From the NCBI GenBank assembly GCA_900543755.1, contig UQSP01000016.1:1-33519 (forward strand): a DNA stretch of 33,519 nt. Direction: 5' to 3'. A program made the position numbers and the translations under genes. Under the pieces are notes generated by a model. It did not search any database and was not told where the DNA came from. It saw only the letters and a program-made list of their open reading frames with translations. This document shows, one piece after another, positions 1 through 8,575 of this stretch (positions are counted from its first letter, which is position 1; each line of letters begins with the position of its first letter). This DNA is from an uncultured Eubacteriales bacterium. GTDB taxonomy: Bacteria > Bacillota > Clostridia > Christensenellales > Pumilibacteraceae.

Positions 1-47
1 CTACACCCTAGAGTTCGTCGGCAGCGTCAGATGTGTATAAGAGACAG
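1..47 (+). other. Illumina Nextera adapter with i5 index (not genomic)
   Basis: Bases 15-28 are the Nextera read-1 overhang and 29-47 are the 19-base Tn5 mosaic end AGATGTGTATAAGAGACAG. Bases 1-6 (CTACAC) are the end of the P5 sequence, and 7-14 (CCTAGAGT) sit exactly where the i5 index belongs. I recall that index as S516 of the Nextera XT v2 set. Genomic sequence starts at 48. An apparent start codon at 33 lies inside the adapter and must not be used. Confidence 0.98.
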
Positions 48-665
48 GTCATAACGCGCACGCACGGGGGCGCGGTAAGGCTGCAAAGCGAAAACATAGA
101 TTATCCCTACGCTTTCCGTGAAAGCGAAAACGCGCGTGTAAAGGACGAACTTGCCGTCTGCGCAGCGGAGCTTGTAAACGACGGACAGACCATGTTTCTG
201 GACGGTTCTTCCACCGTAATAAGGCTTATCGGCAAAATAGCCTTTAAAAAACGGCTTAAAATAATTACCAACGGCGTCAAAACGGCTTTCGAGCTGTCGC
301 AGGCGGGGCTGGATACCGTATGCACGGGCGGGTCGCTGTCAGTTGCGTCCGCTTCGCTTACGGGAATCGAAACGGTAAAATGCGTAAACAAATACAATGT
401 GGATTTGTTTTTTCTGTCCTGCAGGGCACTGTCGATTGAACGCGGCATATCGGAAAGCTCCGAAGAGGTGGCTGAAGTAAAGGCGGCAATGGCGGAACGC
501 AGCAGGAAAAACGTGCTTCTTGTGGACTCGGCAAAATTCGATAAAACGGCTTTCTGCACGCTGGACATAATGAAAAAAATCAACTATGTGATAACAGATA
601 AGATGATAGACGGAAAGTGGAAGGAGTTTTTCGATTCTTACGGAATAAAATCACTTACCGTGTAA
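48..665 (+). CDS. DeoR/GlpR-family transcriptional regulator, C-terminal part (5' truncated)
   Basis: This is the effector-binding domain of a DeoR-type sugar-metabolism repressor. The N-terminal winged helix-turn-helix is cut off by the contig end. The remaining 205 residues begin at the family's linker (THGGAV). They carry the DeoR sensor features: a DGSST loop that usually contacts a sugar phosphate, then ITNG, CTGG, and a late SAKFDKTAF segment before a short C-terminal helix. The family represses sugar or polyol operons until a phosphorylated sugar binds. The target cannot be told here because the upstream neighbours are missing. The reading frame continues by chance into the adapter, so an ORF caller will invent a start at 33. 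Confidence 0.9.
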   Translation, partial: VITRTHGGAVRLQSENIDYPYAFRESENARVKDELAVCAAELVNDGQTMFLDGSSTVIRLIGKIAFKKRLKIITNGVKTAFELSQAGLDTVCTGGSLSVASASLTGIETVKCVNKYNVDLFFLSCRALSIERGISESSEEVAEVKAAMAERSRKNVLLVDSAKFDKTAFCTLDIMKKINYVITDKMIDGKWKEFFDSYGIKSLTV

Positions 666-709
666 AGCGCGGGCGAAAGCTGTGCTTAAACTGTTTTCGC
701 GCAATTCGC

Positions 710-738
710 TTTACTAAAAACGAGCAAAGAGTTATACT
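710..738 (+). promoter_or_regulatory. Possible promoter of nadE
   Basis: TTTACT (710-715), 17 bases, then TATACT (733-738), about 45 bases before the nadE start. The match to the housekeeping sigma consensus is partial. It lies in the only gap between the DeoR-type gene and nadE. Confidence 0.35.
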
Positions 739-785
739 ATTTAAGTCAATCGTCATTAAACAAGTCTGACGGTAATGAGGTATTT

Positions 786-2711
786 ATGAAAGACGGTTTT
801 GTAAAAGTCGCCGCTTTGACGTCCGAAATTAAAGTCGCGGACTGCGATTTCAACGCTTCAGCGATTATTTCGCTTCTTTCCGAGGCGGAAAAAGAGAAAG
901 TTGCCCTTGCGGTATTTCCCGAGCTTTGTATCACGGGCTACACGGCGGGCGACCTTTTTTACAGCGACACGCTTATCGGCGGCGCAGAAAAAGCGCTTAA
1001 AAAAATCGCGGATTATTCACGCGGTAAAAAGGCTTTGGTGTTTGTTGGTTTACCCGTAAGAAGAGAGGGCGCTTTATACAACTGCGCGGTTGCTCTTTCG
1101 GACGGCAAAATATTGGGCGCAGTCCCCAAAACCCATCTTCCCGCATATAACGAGTTTTACGAAAAACGCTGGTTTGCGTCCGGCTCAGGCATCGGGGGAG
1201 AGGTCGTGTTGTGCGGACAAACGGTTCCGTTCGGCACGGACCTTGTATTCCGCGCGGAAAACAAACGCGCCTTTTCCGTATCCGCCGAAATCTGCGAAGA
1301 TTTGTGGGTAGCCAATCCTCCGTCCGTTAACTATGCATTCGGCGGCGCCAACATAATAGTCAATCTTTCCGCCTCTGACGAAACGGTGGGAAAAGCCGAA
1401 TACCGTCGCGCGTTGGTGGCTATGCAAAGCGCCAAACTCGTATGCGGCTACGTTTATGCCGACGCGGGCGAGGGCGAATCCACTACGGATATGGTATTTT
1501 CGGGTCATAACATAGTGTCCGAAAACGGAAAAATTCTCGCGGAAAGCGATTTGTTCAAAAACGGAATGATTTCTTCGGAAATAGACGTGGATTTTCTTCA
1601 GTTCGAGCGCAGTAAAATCGTAAGAGGCGAAGTCGGACGCCCCTTGCGTGAAATAGCTTTCACCGCAGTGGGCGGCAGAACCGCGCTTACCCGCGTTTAC
1701 GAAAGACAGCCTTTCGTGCCCGATTGCGAAACGGAGCTTGACAAAAGGGCGGAACTGATTTTAGACATTCAGTCCAACGCGCTTAAGAAAAGACTTAAAC
1801 ACACTTCGACGGGCGCGGCGGTGGTGGGAGTGTCGGGCGGACTCGATTCCTGCCTTGCGCTTTTGGTATGCGTGCGAGCGTTCGGACTTCTCAAAAGACC
1901 GCTTACGGATATTGTCGCCGTTTCGATGCCTGCTTTCGGCACGACAAAACGCACCAAATCCAACGCTCAGAAACTTTCGGAACTTCTGGGCGTCACGTTC
2001 CGCACGGTGGACGTCACGAAATCGGTTTTGCGCCATTTCGAGGATATAGGTCACGACCCGCTTGTCACCGACGTCACCTACGAAAACAGCCAGGCAAGGG
2101 AGCGGACTCAGGTGCTTATGGATATCGCCAATTCGCTTAACGGCATGGTGATAGGCACGGGCGATTTGTCGGAGCTTGCCTTGGGGTGGGCGACTTACAA
2201 CGGCGACCACATGTCCATGTACGGCGTAAACTCTTCCGTACCCAAAACGCTTGTGCGGCATCTTGTAAGATATGAGGCGAAAAAAACTTCGGACAAACGT
2301 CTTGCGGCAGTGCTTAACGATATTTTGGCGACGCCCGTCAGCCCGGAGCTTTTGCCCGCCGATAAAGGCGAGATATCCCAAAAGACGGAGGACATCGTGG
2401 GACCTTACGAACTTCATGACTTTTTCCTTTTCCATTTTGTCAGAAACGGTTTCGGCGCGGGCAAAATTTACCGTCTTGCGGTAAGGGCGTTCGATAAAAT
2501 TTACGACCGCGAAACGGTGGCGAAATGGCTGCGGATTTTCCTGCGCCGCTTTTTCTCCCAGCAGTTCAAGCGTTCGTGCGTGCCGGACGGAGTAAAAGTC
2601 GGGTCGGTGTCGCTTTCTCCGAGAGGGGATTGGAGAATGCCTAGCGATGCGTGCCGCGCCTTGTGGGAAAAAGAGCTGGAAGAGCGCATCGGGGAGGAAG
2701 ACGCCGAATGA
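786..2711 (+). CDS. nadE: Glutamine-dependent NAD+ synthetase
   Basis: It makes NAD+ from nicotinic acid adenine dinucleotide, ATP and glutamine-derived ammonia in the cytoplasm. At 641 residues it is the long, two-domain type. Residues 1-290 form a nitrilase-fold glutaminase with the Glu-Lys-Cys triad visible: Glu46 in FPELCITGY, Lys115 in VPKTHLP, Cys170 in SAEICEDLW. Residues about 320-641 form the synthetase, with the PP-loop SGGLDS at 350-355 and the adenylation-site stretch GTGDLSELALGW at 457-468. GAGG-like Shine-Dalgarno bases at 777-780 sit 5 bases before the ATG. The stop overlaps the next start (ATGA at 2708-2711), so the ABC exporter gene is translationally coupled. I see nothing abnormal in the gene. 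Confidence 0.97.
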   Translation: MKDGFVKVAALTSEIKVADCDFNASAIISLLSEAEKEKVALAVFPELCITGYTAGDLFYSDTLIGGAEKALKKIADYSRGKKALVFVGLPVRREGALYNCAVALSDGKILGAVPKTHLPAYNEFYEKRWFASGSGIGGEVVLCGQTVPFGTDLVFRAENKRAFSVSAEICEDLWVANPPSVNYAFGGANIIVNLSASDETVGKAEYRRALVAMQSAKLVCGYVYADAGEGESTTDMVFSGHNIVSENGKILAESDLFKNGMISSEIDVDFLQFERSKIVRGEVGRPLREIAFTAVGGRTALTRVYERQPFVPDCETELDKRAELILDIQSNALKKRLKHTSTGAAVVGVSGGLDSCLALLVCVRAFGLLKRPLTDIVAVSMPAFGTTKRTKSNAQKLSELLGVTFRTVDVTKSVLRHFEDIGHDPLVTDVTYENSQARERTQVLMDIANSLNGMVIGTGDLSELALGWATYNGDHMSMYGVNSSVPKTLVRHLVRYEAKKTSDKRLAAVLNDILATPVSPELLPADKGEISQKTEDIVGPYELHDFFLFHFVRNGFGAGKIYRLAVRAFDKIYDRETVAKWLRIFLRRFFSQQFKRSCVPDGVKVGSVSLSPRGDWRMPSDACRALWEKELEERIGEEDAE

Positions 2712-4465
2712 AGCAAAAAGCGTTTGCGACCCTGAAGCGATTTGCGCCTTATTATAAACCTTATCTGGGAATTTTCATATTGGACCTTTTTTGCGCGCTG
2801 GGCGTAGCCGTAGCGGGCCTGGTGTTTCCCATGCTTGTAAGGTATCTTTTAAACGAGTGTTTAGCCGCCGAGCAGATTTTATGGAAGTCCATAATAATCG
2901 TCGCCGCCTTAATGCTGGGCGTAAGGCTTATCGAAATGCTTTGCAACTACTACATGACCACCGTGGGGCATATCATGGGCTCTAAAGTAGAGGCAAACAT
3001 GCGCCGCGATTTGTACATAAAGCTGTTGAACTTAAGCTCTTCTTTTTACGACAACCACCAGGTAGGCGACCTCATGAGCAGGGTGAACAACGACCTGTTC
3101 GAAATTACCGAATTCGCGCATCATTGCCCCGAGGAGATTTTTCTTGCCGCGGTAAGGCTTATAGGCGTTTTCATTTATCTTTCCATGGTCAATCTATGGC
3201 TTACGCTTATCCTGTTCGCGTTGCTTCCGCCGCTTATGCTGTTTGCAATAGTCAATAACCGCAGGATGCGTTCTGCATTCAGGGAACAGCGCAAAAAAGT
3301 GAGCGAAATAAACTCTCACCTTGAAGATTCGCTTTCGGGAATGAGTGTCATAAAGTCTTTCGCCAACGAGGATGTCGAAACCGAAAAATTCGACCGCAAC
3401 AACGACGAATTTGTGGAAGTAAAACGCAAGTCCTATAAGATAATGGGCGTTTTCCACAGCGGGACGCTGTTTTCTTCCGGACTTATGTATGTCGTAACCG
3501 TGGTTTTCGGCGTATTGTTCATAAAACAAGGCAGTCTTACCACCGTGGACCTGATTGCGTTTTTGTTGTACGTCAACACGCTTTTGTCCACGATACAAAC
3601 CATAATGGCGTACATGGAGCAGTTCCAGCGCGGCATGAGCGGATTCCACAGATTTCTGGAAATAATGGACGAGCCTCTTACGATAACGTCGCCCGAGTCT
3701 GCCGAGGAAAGCGTGCGTTTTGACGAGGGGATAGAGTTCCGCGACGTCACTTTCAGGTATGACGGTGCGGACAAAACAGTTTTAAGCCATCTTTCGTTTA
3801 AGGTGGACAAGGGCGAAAGCGTCGCGATTGTGGGACCCAGCGGCGCGGGTAAAACCACGATAGCCAACATAATTCCCCGTTTTTACGACGTGGAATCGGG
3901 AGAAGTGCTTATCGGCGGCGTAAACGTTGCCTTCATGACGCTTAAGCAGCTTAGGGAAAACGTGGGAATAGTACAGCAAAACGTTTACCTTTTTTACGGC
4001 AGCGTTAAGGAAAACATACTTTACGGTAAACCCGACGCCACCTTCGAAGAGGTGGTGGAAGCGGCTAAAAAAGCGGGCGCGCACGACTTTATCGTAAAAC
4101 TCGAAAACGGGTACGATACCGTGTGCGGAGAACGCGGAGTAAAACTGAGCGGAGGCCAGAAACAGCGTATTTCCATCGCCAGACTTTTCCTTAAAAATCC
4201 GCCTTTGCTTATTCTCGACGAGGCGACAAGCGCCCTCGATAACGAGTCGGAGCGTCTTGTTCAGCAGTCGCTTGACGAGCTTAGCAAAAACCGTACCACG
4301 ATAACCATCGCTCACCGACTGACCACGATAAGAAAAGCGGACCGAATTTTAGTGCTTACCGAGGACGGCATTGTCGAGGAGGGAAAGCATGCCGACCTTA
4401 TCGAAAAGAAGGGAATATACGCTACGCTTTACAGCCTTTACGGAGGGGAAGTCAATGAAAAGTGA
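2708..4465 (+). CDS. ABC transporter, fused permease and ATPase (MsbA-like type)
   Basis: This is a half-size ABC exporter of 585 residues, probably a homodimer in the inner membrane. An N-terminal six-helix permease domain (about 15-320) is followed by the ATPase: Walker A GPSGAGKTT near 375, signature LSGGQKQR near 480, Walker B LLILDEATSALD near 500, and the switch His in IAHRL near 533. The substrate cannot be read from sequence; lipids, peptides or drugs are all possible. The start is the ATG overlapping the nadE stop, with GGGGAGGAAG about 8 bases upstream. An in-frame ATG at 2651 would add a charged tail that is only nadE read in another frame. Its end overlaps the next gene by 11 bases. 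Confidence 0.93.
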   Translation: MKQKAFATLKRFAPYYKPYLGIFILDLFCALGVAVAGLVFPMLVRYLLNECLAAEQILWKSIIIVAALMLGVRLIEMLCNYYMTTVGHIMGSKVEANMRRDLYIKLLNLSSSFYDNHQVGDLMSRVNNDLFEITEFAHHCPEEIFLAAVRLIGVFIYLSMVNLWLTLILFALLPPLMLFAIVNNRRMRSAFREQRKKVSEINSHLEDSLSGMSVIKSFANEDVETEKFDRNNDEFVEVKRKSYKIMGVFHSGTLFSSGLMYVVTVVFGVLFIKQGSLTTVDLIAFLLYVNTLLSTIQTIMAYMEQFQRGMSGFHRFLEIMDEPLTITSPESAEESVRFDEGIEFRDVTFRYDGADKTVLSHLSFKVDKGESVAIVGPSGAGKTTIANIIPRFYDVESGEVLIGGVNVAFMTLKQLRENVGIVQQNVYLFYGSVKENILYGKPDATFEEVVEAAKKAGAHDFIVKLENGYDTVCGERGVKLSGGQKQRISIARLFLKNPPLLILDEATSALDNESERLVQQSLDELSKNRTTITIAHRLTTIRKADRILVLTEDGIVEEGKHADLIEKKGIYATLYSLYGGEVNEK

Positions 4466-5324
4466 TATTATAGGCATATCAAACGAATATCTGGACGTTA
4501 AAATCGATTTGTTCGGCGGTGCGTTGCATTCGGTTATCGCCAAAAATGGCGGTGAACAGCTTTTATGGCAAGGCGACCCCGCCGCGTGGGACAGACGCGA
4601 TTTGGTGCTTTTCCCGTTTATAGGCAGGCAGAAAGACAGTTATTATCTTTTTAACGGCAATCGTTTTGACTCCGAACTCCACGGCTTTGCCAAAGACACA
4701 CTTTTCAACGTGGCGGAAATAAACGAAACAGAAGCGGTTCTGCAAATGAAAAATTCGCCCGAAACGGAAAAGAATTATCCGTTCCGATTTTCGCTTACGC
4801 TCAAATATGCCCTTAAAGAAAATACTCTTTCTTTGACTTACGAAGTTTTAAATACTGACGACAAGACGATTTATTTCATGACAGGCGGACACCTGGGACT
4901 TGCGCTTGACGGTGAAAACGGCGACACGAAAGGGAACCGAGTGATTTTCTCGCGCCCTGCGGATAATTTTTATCCGCTTAAAAGCAACCTGCTTCTGTCT
5001 TCCGAAAAATGCAGTCCTATTGCGGAATTTAACGCAGATAAGGCGTTTTTCCGAAAATACGATACTTTTATCACACGATGCGGCGCGGACGGCGCAAAGC
5101 TTTCGATAATCAAAAAGTCGGGAAGAACTTTGGAATTTTCTTCCGACTCGCCCGTAATTGCGTTTTGGTCCAATGCAGACAAAGGCGACTATTTCTGCGT
5201 GGAGCCGTGGTGGGGACTGCCCGACTTTTACGAAGCCAAGCGCGAGCTTCACGACAAGGAATTTGTAAACTCGCTTGAAGCGGGAGGCAAATTTATTTCG
5301 GGTTACTCGCTCACCGTAAAATAA
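4455..5324 (+). CDS. Aldose 1-epimerase (galactose mutarotase)-like protein
   Basis: A 289-residue galactose mutarotase-fold protein, likely cytoplasmic, interconverting anomers of a free or phosphorylated sugar. Visible family features are His76 in ELHGFAKDT, His147 in MTGGHLGLA, and a late acidic segment VEPWWGLPDF near the C terminus that would supply the catalytic Glu. It resembles the LacX-like branch rather than classical GalM, but I cannot assign the sugar. The ATG at 4455 follows GAGGGGAAG at a good distance and overlaps the end of the ABC gene by 11 bases. The upstream in-frame ATG at 4371 is rejected because it would overlap the ABC gene by about 95 bases. It is the last gene of the nadE transcription unit. 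Confidence 0.85.
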   Translation: MKSDIIGISNEYLDVKIDLFGGALHSVIAKNGGEQLLWQGDPAAWDRRDLVLFPFIGRQKDSYYLFNGNRFDSELHGFAKDTLFNVAEINETEAVLQMKNSPETEKNYPFRFSLTLKYALKENTLSLTYEVLNTDDKTIYFMTGGHLGLALDGENGDTKGNRVIFSRPADNFYPLKSNLLLSSEKCSPIAEFNADKAFFRKYDTFITRCGADGAKLSIIKKSGRTLEFSSDSPVIAFWSNADKGDYFCVEPWWGLPDFYEAKRELHDKEFVNSLEAGGKFISGYSLTVK

Positions 5325-5359
5325 TTGTCATTAAATTATCTGAAACCCTTTTAAAACCT

Positions 5360-5388
5360 TTGTAATTTTGGCGAAAATGTATTAAAAT
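5360..5388 (+). promoter_or_regulatory. Promoter of the phosphoglucomutase gene
   Basis: TTGTAA (5360-5365), 17-base spacer, TAAAAT (5383-5388). It lies in the 140-base gap between the mutarotase-like gene and the phosphoglucomutase gene. The surrounding AT-rich sequence contains no clear hairpin terminator. Confidence 0.6.
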
Positions 5389-5464
5389 AGTACGGTATTT
5401 ATTTTATTGCTGATTTTTTTTGATAAATCTGCAAACATTTCATATAACGGAGTATGATATAAGT

Positions 5465-7126
5465 ATGAGAAACGTGGAAGAAAAATTCAAAGAATGGTTA
5501 ACCCGCTCCACCGACCCCGAAGTCAACGAGCAGCTTGCACGTCTTGCCTCGGACGAAAAAGCCAAAACAAACGCTTTTTACAAAGACCTTGAATTCGGAA
5601 CAGGCGGACTCAGGGGAGAATTGGGCGCAGGCACGAACTGTCTTAACGTTTACACAATACGAAAAGTTACCCAGGGTATTGCGGACTGTTTGAAAACTCA
5701 CGGCAGCAAAAAGGCGGCAGTTTCTTACGACAGCCGCATAAATTCCGAGCTTTTCGCCGTCACCGCCGCAGAAGTTTTCGCGGCAAACGGGATAAAGACG
5801 TATATAACCAAAGAACTGATGCCCACGCCTTACCTTTCTTATATCACGAGGAAAACGGGTGCGGATGCGGGAGTCATGATTACCGCTTCTCACAATCCCG
5901 CGCGTTACAACGGCTACAAGGTTTACGGCGCAGACGGCTGTCAGCTTACCGACGACGGCGCGCTGGAAATGATAGGTTACATCAACAAAATCGATCCGTT
6001 TGACGTGTCGACTAAAACCTTGGACGAGTACCTTAAAAGCGGAATGGTGGAATACGTGGGCGACGACGTAACCGCCGATTATCTTAAAGAGGTTTTTGCC
6101 CGCCGCACCGCTTATGCCGAGGGACTTAACGTAACTTATTCGCCGCTTAACGGTACGGGATATAAGCTTGTGCCTGAAATTCTCAAGAGAATGAAGGTTG
6201 CAAAACTGGATATCGTTACCGAGCAGTCTTTGCCGGACGGACATTTTCCCACCTGTCCCTATCCCAACCCCGAAAAGGCGGAAGCTCTTAAATTGGGACT
6301 GGAGTGTTCGGCGGCAAACGGGTCGGACATTCTCATCGCGACCGACCCCGACTGCGACCGCGTGGGTATTGCCGTCAGAACGAAAGAGGGCATGAAACTC
6401 ATGACGGGTAACGAAGTGGGCGTGCTTTTGTCCGATTACCTTCTCATGCGCAAAAAGGAAAACGGAACTTTACCCGTTAATCCCGTTATCGTAAAGACCA
6501 TCGTCACTACGGAACTGGTGCGTAAAGTCGCCGCCCCCTACGGCGCGGAAATCAAGGACGTGCTTACGGGATTCAAGTACATCGGCGACGTTATAGGCAA
6601 GCTGGAAAAGAAAGGGGAAGAAAACCGTTACGTTCTGGGATTCGAGGAAAGTTACGGATATCTTTCGGGGACTTACGTCCGCGACAAGGACGGCGTAAAC
6701 GCCTCCATGCTGGTTGCGGAAATGGCGGCTTATTACAAAGCAAAGGGCAAAACCCTTATCGACCGCATAAACGAAATTTACTCTCTTTACGGCCTTTACG
6801 AGCACAAGCTTGTTACCTATGAGTTTGCAGGCGCCGAGGGTAATGACAAAATGAAAAGCCTTCTCAAGGCTTTGCGCGACCGTTTGCCCGAAGAGATTGC
6901 CGGCTCTAAGGTTATCCGCAGCGTGGACTATCTCACGCAGACGGAAGCGGACTTGCCGCGCTCAAACGTGCTTTCGTTTTTCACCGAGGACGGCTCCCAG
7001 CTTGTCATTCGTCCGTCGGGGACCGAGCCGCTTATAAAAGTATATCTTACTGCGTGCAAAGACAAGAAATCCAACGAAAACAAGTTTAATCTCATGAAGC
7101 AGGAGCTCGACGCGATTTTCGCGTGA
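5465..7126 (+). CDS. pgcA: Alpha-phosphoglucomutase / phosphomannomutase
   Basis: It interconverts sugar 1- and 6-phosphates, feeding glycolysis or UDP-glucose synthesis for cell envelope polymers. At 553 residues it matches the long Firmicutes type. Visible motifs are the phospho-serine loop TASHNP (Ser near 141), the metal loop DPDCDRVG near 292, the sugar-binding loop GFEESYGY, and the C-terminal phosphate site IRPSGTEPLIKVY. The ATG at 5465 is chosen because GGAG at 5449-5452 lies 12 bases upstream, slightly long. An ATG at 5454 runs into a stop at once, and an in-frame ATG at 5420 has no ribosome binding site. It has its own promoter and seems to be transcribed alone. Confidence 0.95.
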   Translation: MRNVEEKFKEWLTRSTDPEVNEQLARLASDEKAKTNAFYKDLEFGTGGLRGELGAGTNCLNVYTIRKVTQGIADCLKTHGSKKAAVSYDSRINSELFAVTAAEVFAANGIKTYITKELMPTPYLSYITRKTGADAGVMITASHNPARYNGYKVYGADGCQLTDDGALEMIGYINKIDPFDVSTKTLDEYLKSGMVEYVGDDVTADYLKEVFARRTAYAEGLNVTYSPLNGTGYKLVPEILKRMKVAKLDIVTEQSLPDGHFPTCPYPNPEKAEALKLGLECSAANGSDILIATDPDCDRVGIAVRTKEGMKLMTGNEVGVLLSDYLLMRKKENGTLPVNPVIVKTIVTTELVRKVAAPYGAEIKDVLTGFKYIGDVIGKLEKKGEENRYVLGFEESYGYLSGTYVRDKDGVNASMLVAEMAAYYKAKGKTLIDRINEIYSLYGLYEHKLVTYEFAGAEGNDKMKSLLKALRDRLPEEIAGSKVIRSVDYLTQTEADLPRSNVLSFFTEDGSQLVIRPSGTEPLIKVYLTACKDKKSNENKFNLMKQELDAIFA

Positions 7127-7166
7127 AAAATGCGTAAAAAACCTTATTTTTCGGTGGCTTTGTCGC

Positions 7167-7196
7167 TTGACAAAATAAGTGCGCATGACTTATAAT
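7167..7196 (+). promoter_or_regulatory. Strong promoter of the glutamine synthetase-like gene
   Basis: A perfect TTGACA (7167-7172), 18-base spacer and perfect TATAAT (7191-7196). Transcription should start near 7203, giving a leader of about 90 bases that contains the two competing hairpins described below. Confidence 0.85.
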
Positions 7197-7212
7197 AAAC
7201 AAAAATAATGAT

Positions 7213-7228
7213 TGAACAAAGGCGTTCG
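7213..7228 (+). promoter_or_regulatory. ANTAR-target-like hexaloop hairpin in leader
   Basis: GAAC (7214-7217) pairs with GTTC (7224-7227), extended by a T-G wobble (7213/7228), around a six-base loop AAAGGC. The loop has A at position 1 and G at position 4, the pattern known for ANTAR protein targets. Only one such hairpin is evident, whereas described targets have two in tandem. Its right arm is shared with the longer hairpin at 7222-7269, so the two exclude each other. Confidence 0.4.
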
Positions 7229-7278
7229 TCAGGTGAAGGAATTTAATTTGTCTTTCATTTGTCGGACGCTCTTCTTTT
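7222..7278 (+). terminator. Candidate leader terminator/attenuator hairpin
   Basis: GCGTTCG (7222-7228) pairs with CGGACGC (7263-7269). After one mismatch, 7230-7239 pair with 7252-7261 through several G-U pairs, leaving a 12-base loop. The hairpin is followed by TCTTCTTTT (7270-7278). This is terminator-like and sits directly before the ribosome binding site of the next gene, so readthrough would be required for expression. The T tract is interrupted and the inner stem is weak, so termination strength is uncertain. Confidence 0.4.
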
Positions 7279-7293
7279 AAAGGAGTGTCGGTT

Positions 7294-8538
7294 ATGAGTT
7301 ACACCGTAAGACAGGTAAAACAGTTTGCGGAAGAAAACGACGTAAAATTCGTTAAGCTTACTTTCTGCGATATGCAGGGAAAACAAAAAAACATCTCTTT
7401 GGTGGCGGAGGAGCTGGATTCCGCGTTTTCCGAGGGGGTGGAGTTCGACCCGTCGCTTTTCGATTGTTTCGCCTCCGACGGAAAGCCTTTGTATCTTTAT
7501 CCCGATCCGTCCACGCTGTACGTGCTGCCGTGGCGGCCGCAGTCGGGACGAGTGGTCAGTATGCTGTGCGACATAAAATATGCGGATAAGTCCGATTTCG
7601 AGGGGGACTGCCGCCGTATTCTTGCCGACGCGGTAAAAAGGCTGGAAAACAAAGGTATCAAATGCGACATAGGCACTGCCTGCGACTTTTATGTCCTTAA
7701 AACATTGGAGGATGCTTCTCCCGTGTTTCAGCCCTATGACCGCGCCGGATACTGCGACGCCGCTCCGCTTGACAAATGCGAAAACATCCGCCGCGATATT
7801 ATATTCACTCTCGGTACGATGGGGGTTACTCCCGTGTCTTCGCATCACGAGGTCGGAAAAGGTCAGAACCGTATAATCTTTAAACCTTCCGATCCGATGA
7901 CTGCGGCTAAAAACATGCTTGTTTACAAGTCTGCTGTCCGCAATATTTGCGTGCGCGACGGAGTTTACGCCACGTTTATGCCCAAACCTTTCGAGCGCGA
8001 CGCCGCAAGCGGAATGCACGTTTCGTTCTCTTTTTCGGAAGATATGAAAAAAGCCGCGATTGAAAGTTTTGCGGAGGGTATCCTGGAAAACATCGACGCA
8101 TTGACTTTGTTTGCAAATCCCACGGTCAACAGCTACCGCAGACTTGAAAGTCTGGACGCAATCAAAAGATTGTCGTGGACGGATAAATGCTCCGATTCGC
8201 TTTTGCGTATAGCGTGGGGCAAAAACCCCACCATAACGCTTTGTTCGCCCGATAACGTTGCAAATCCTTATCTTTTGTTTGCGCTTTTGCTGCACGCGGG
8301 CGTAGACGGAATTGAAGCGGGCAAAAAACTTCGCCCAAGGCTAAAGGAAGGCGCCGTATCAGGCAAACTGCCTGTTGACCTTTCTTCCGCGCTTGACAAA
8401 GCCCTTTCGAGTGCGTTGGTAAAAAGAACAATTCCCGCCGCGCAGTTAAAGAAATTTGCGGAAATTAAGCGTCTTGAAGCGGAAAAGCATCATCAATCAG
8501 ACCCGGAGTCGGAAAGAGAGCAATATCTCGACTGTTAA
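7294..8538 (+). CDS. Glutamine synthetase-like protein, probably catalytically inactive
   Basis: At 414 residues it aligns along its length with type I (GlnA) glutamine synthetase. It keeps the beta-grasp start, YLYPD, GYCDAAPLD, RRDI, HHEV, ATFMPKP, SGMH, NPTVNSYRRL, ANPYL and the EREQY tail. By my hand alignment to Bacillus GlnA, catalytic positions are changed. The metal ligands of PEPEFF become TACDFY (Ala129, Asp131), the second Glu after HHEV becomes Arg193, the Glu/Arg of VEVRS become Thr315 and Cys317, and the PGYEAP flap is missing. Glu186 and His242 remain. The frame is intact, so it is a maintained pseudoenzyme or an altered enzyme rather than a decayed gene. The ATG follows AAAGGAG by 8 bases; a GTG at 7285 lies inside that site. 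An ANTAR regulator follows. Confidence 0.85.
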   Translation: MSYTVRQVKQFAEENDVKFVKLTFCDMQGKQKNISLVAEELDSAFSEGVEFDPSLFDCFASDGKPLYLYPDPSTLYVLPWRPQSGRVVSMLCDIKYADKSDFEGDCRRILADAVKRLENKGIKCDIGTACDFYVLKTLEDASPVFQPYDRAGYCDAAPLDKCENIRRDIIFTLGTMGVTPVSSHHEVGKGQNRIIFKPSDPMTAAKNMLVYKSAVRNICVRDGVYATFMPKPFERDAASGMHVSFSFSEDMKKAAIESFAEGILENIDALTLFANPTVNSYRRLESLDAIKRLSWTDKCSDSLLRIAWGKNPTITLCSPDNVANPYLLFALLLHAGVDGIEAGKKLRPRLKEGAVSGKLPVDLSSALDKALSSALVKRTIPAAQLKKFAEIKRLEAEKHHQSDPESEREQYLDC

Positions 8539-8575
8539 TAAATTTATACGGGATAAGAACGAACAGCCTTAAATT

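Noticed and set aside
7255..8295. A 346-codon open frame on the minus strand opposite the glutamine synthetase-like gene
   Set aside because: Its composition is Arg/His/Val-rich, as expected from reading a coding strand backwards, and the plus strand encodes a recognisable family.
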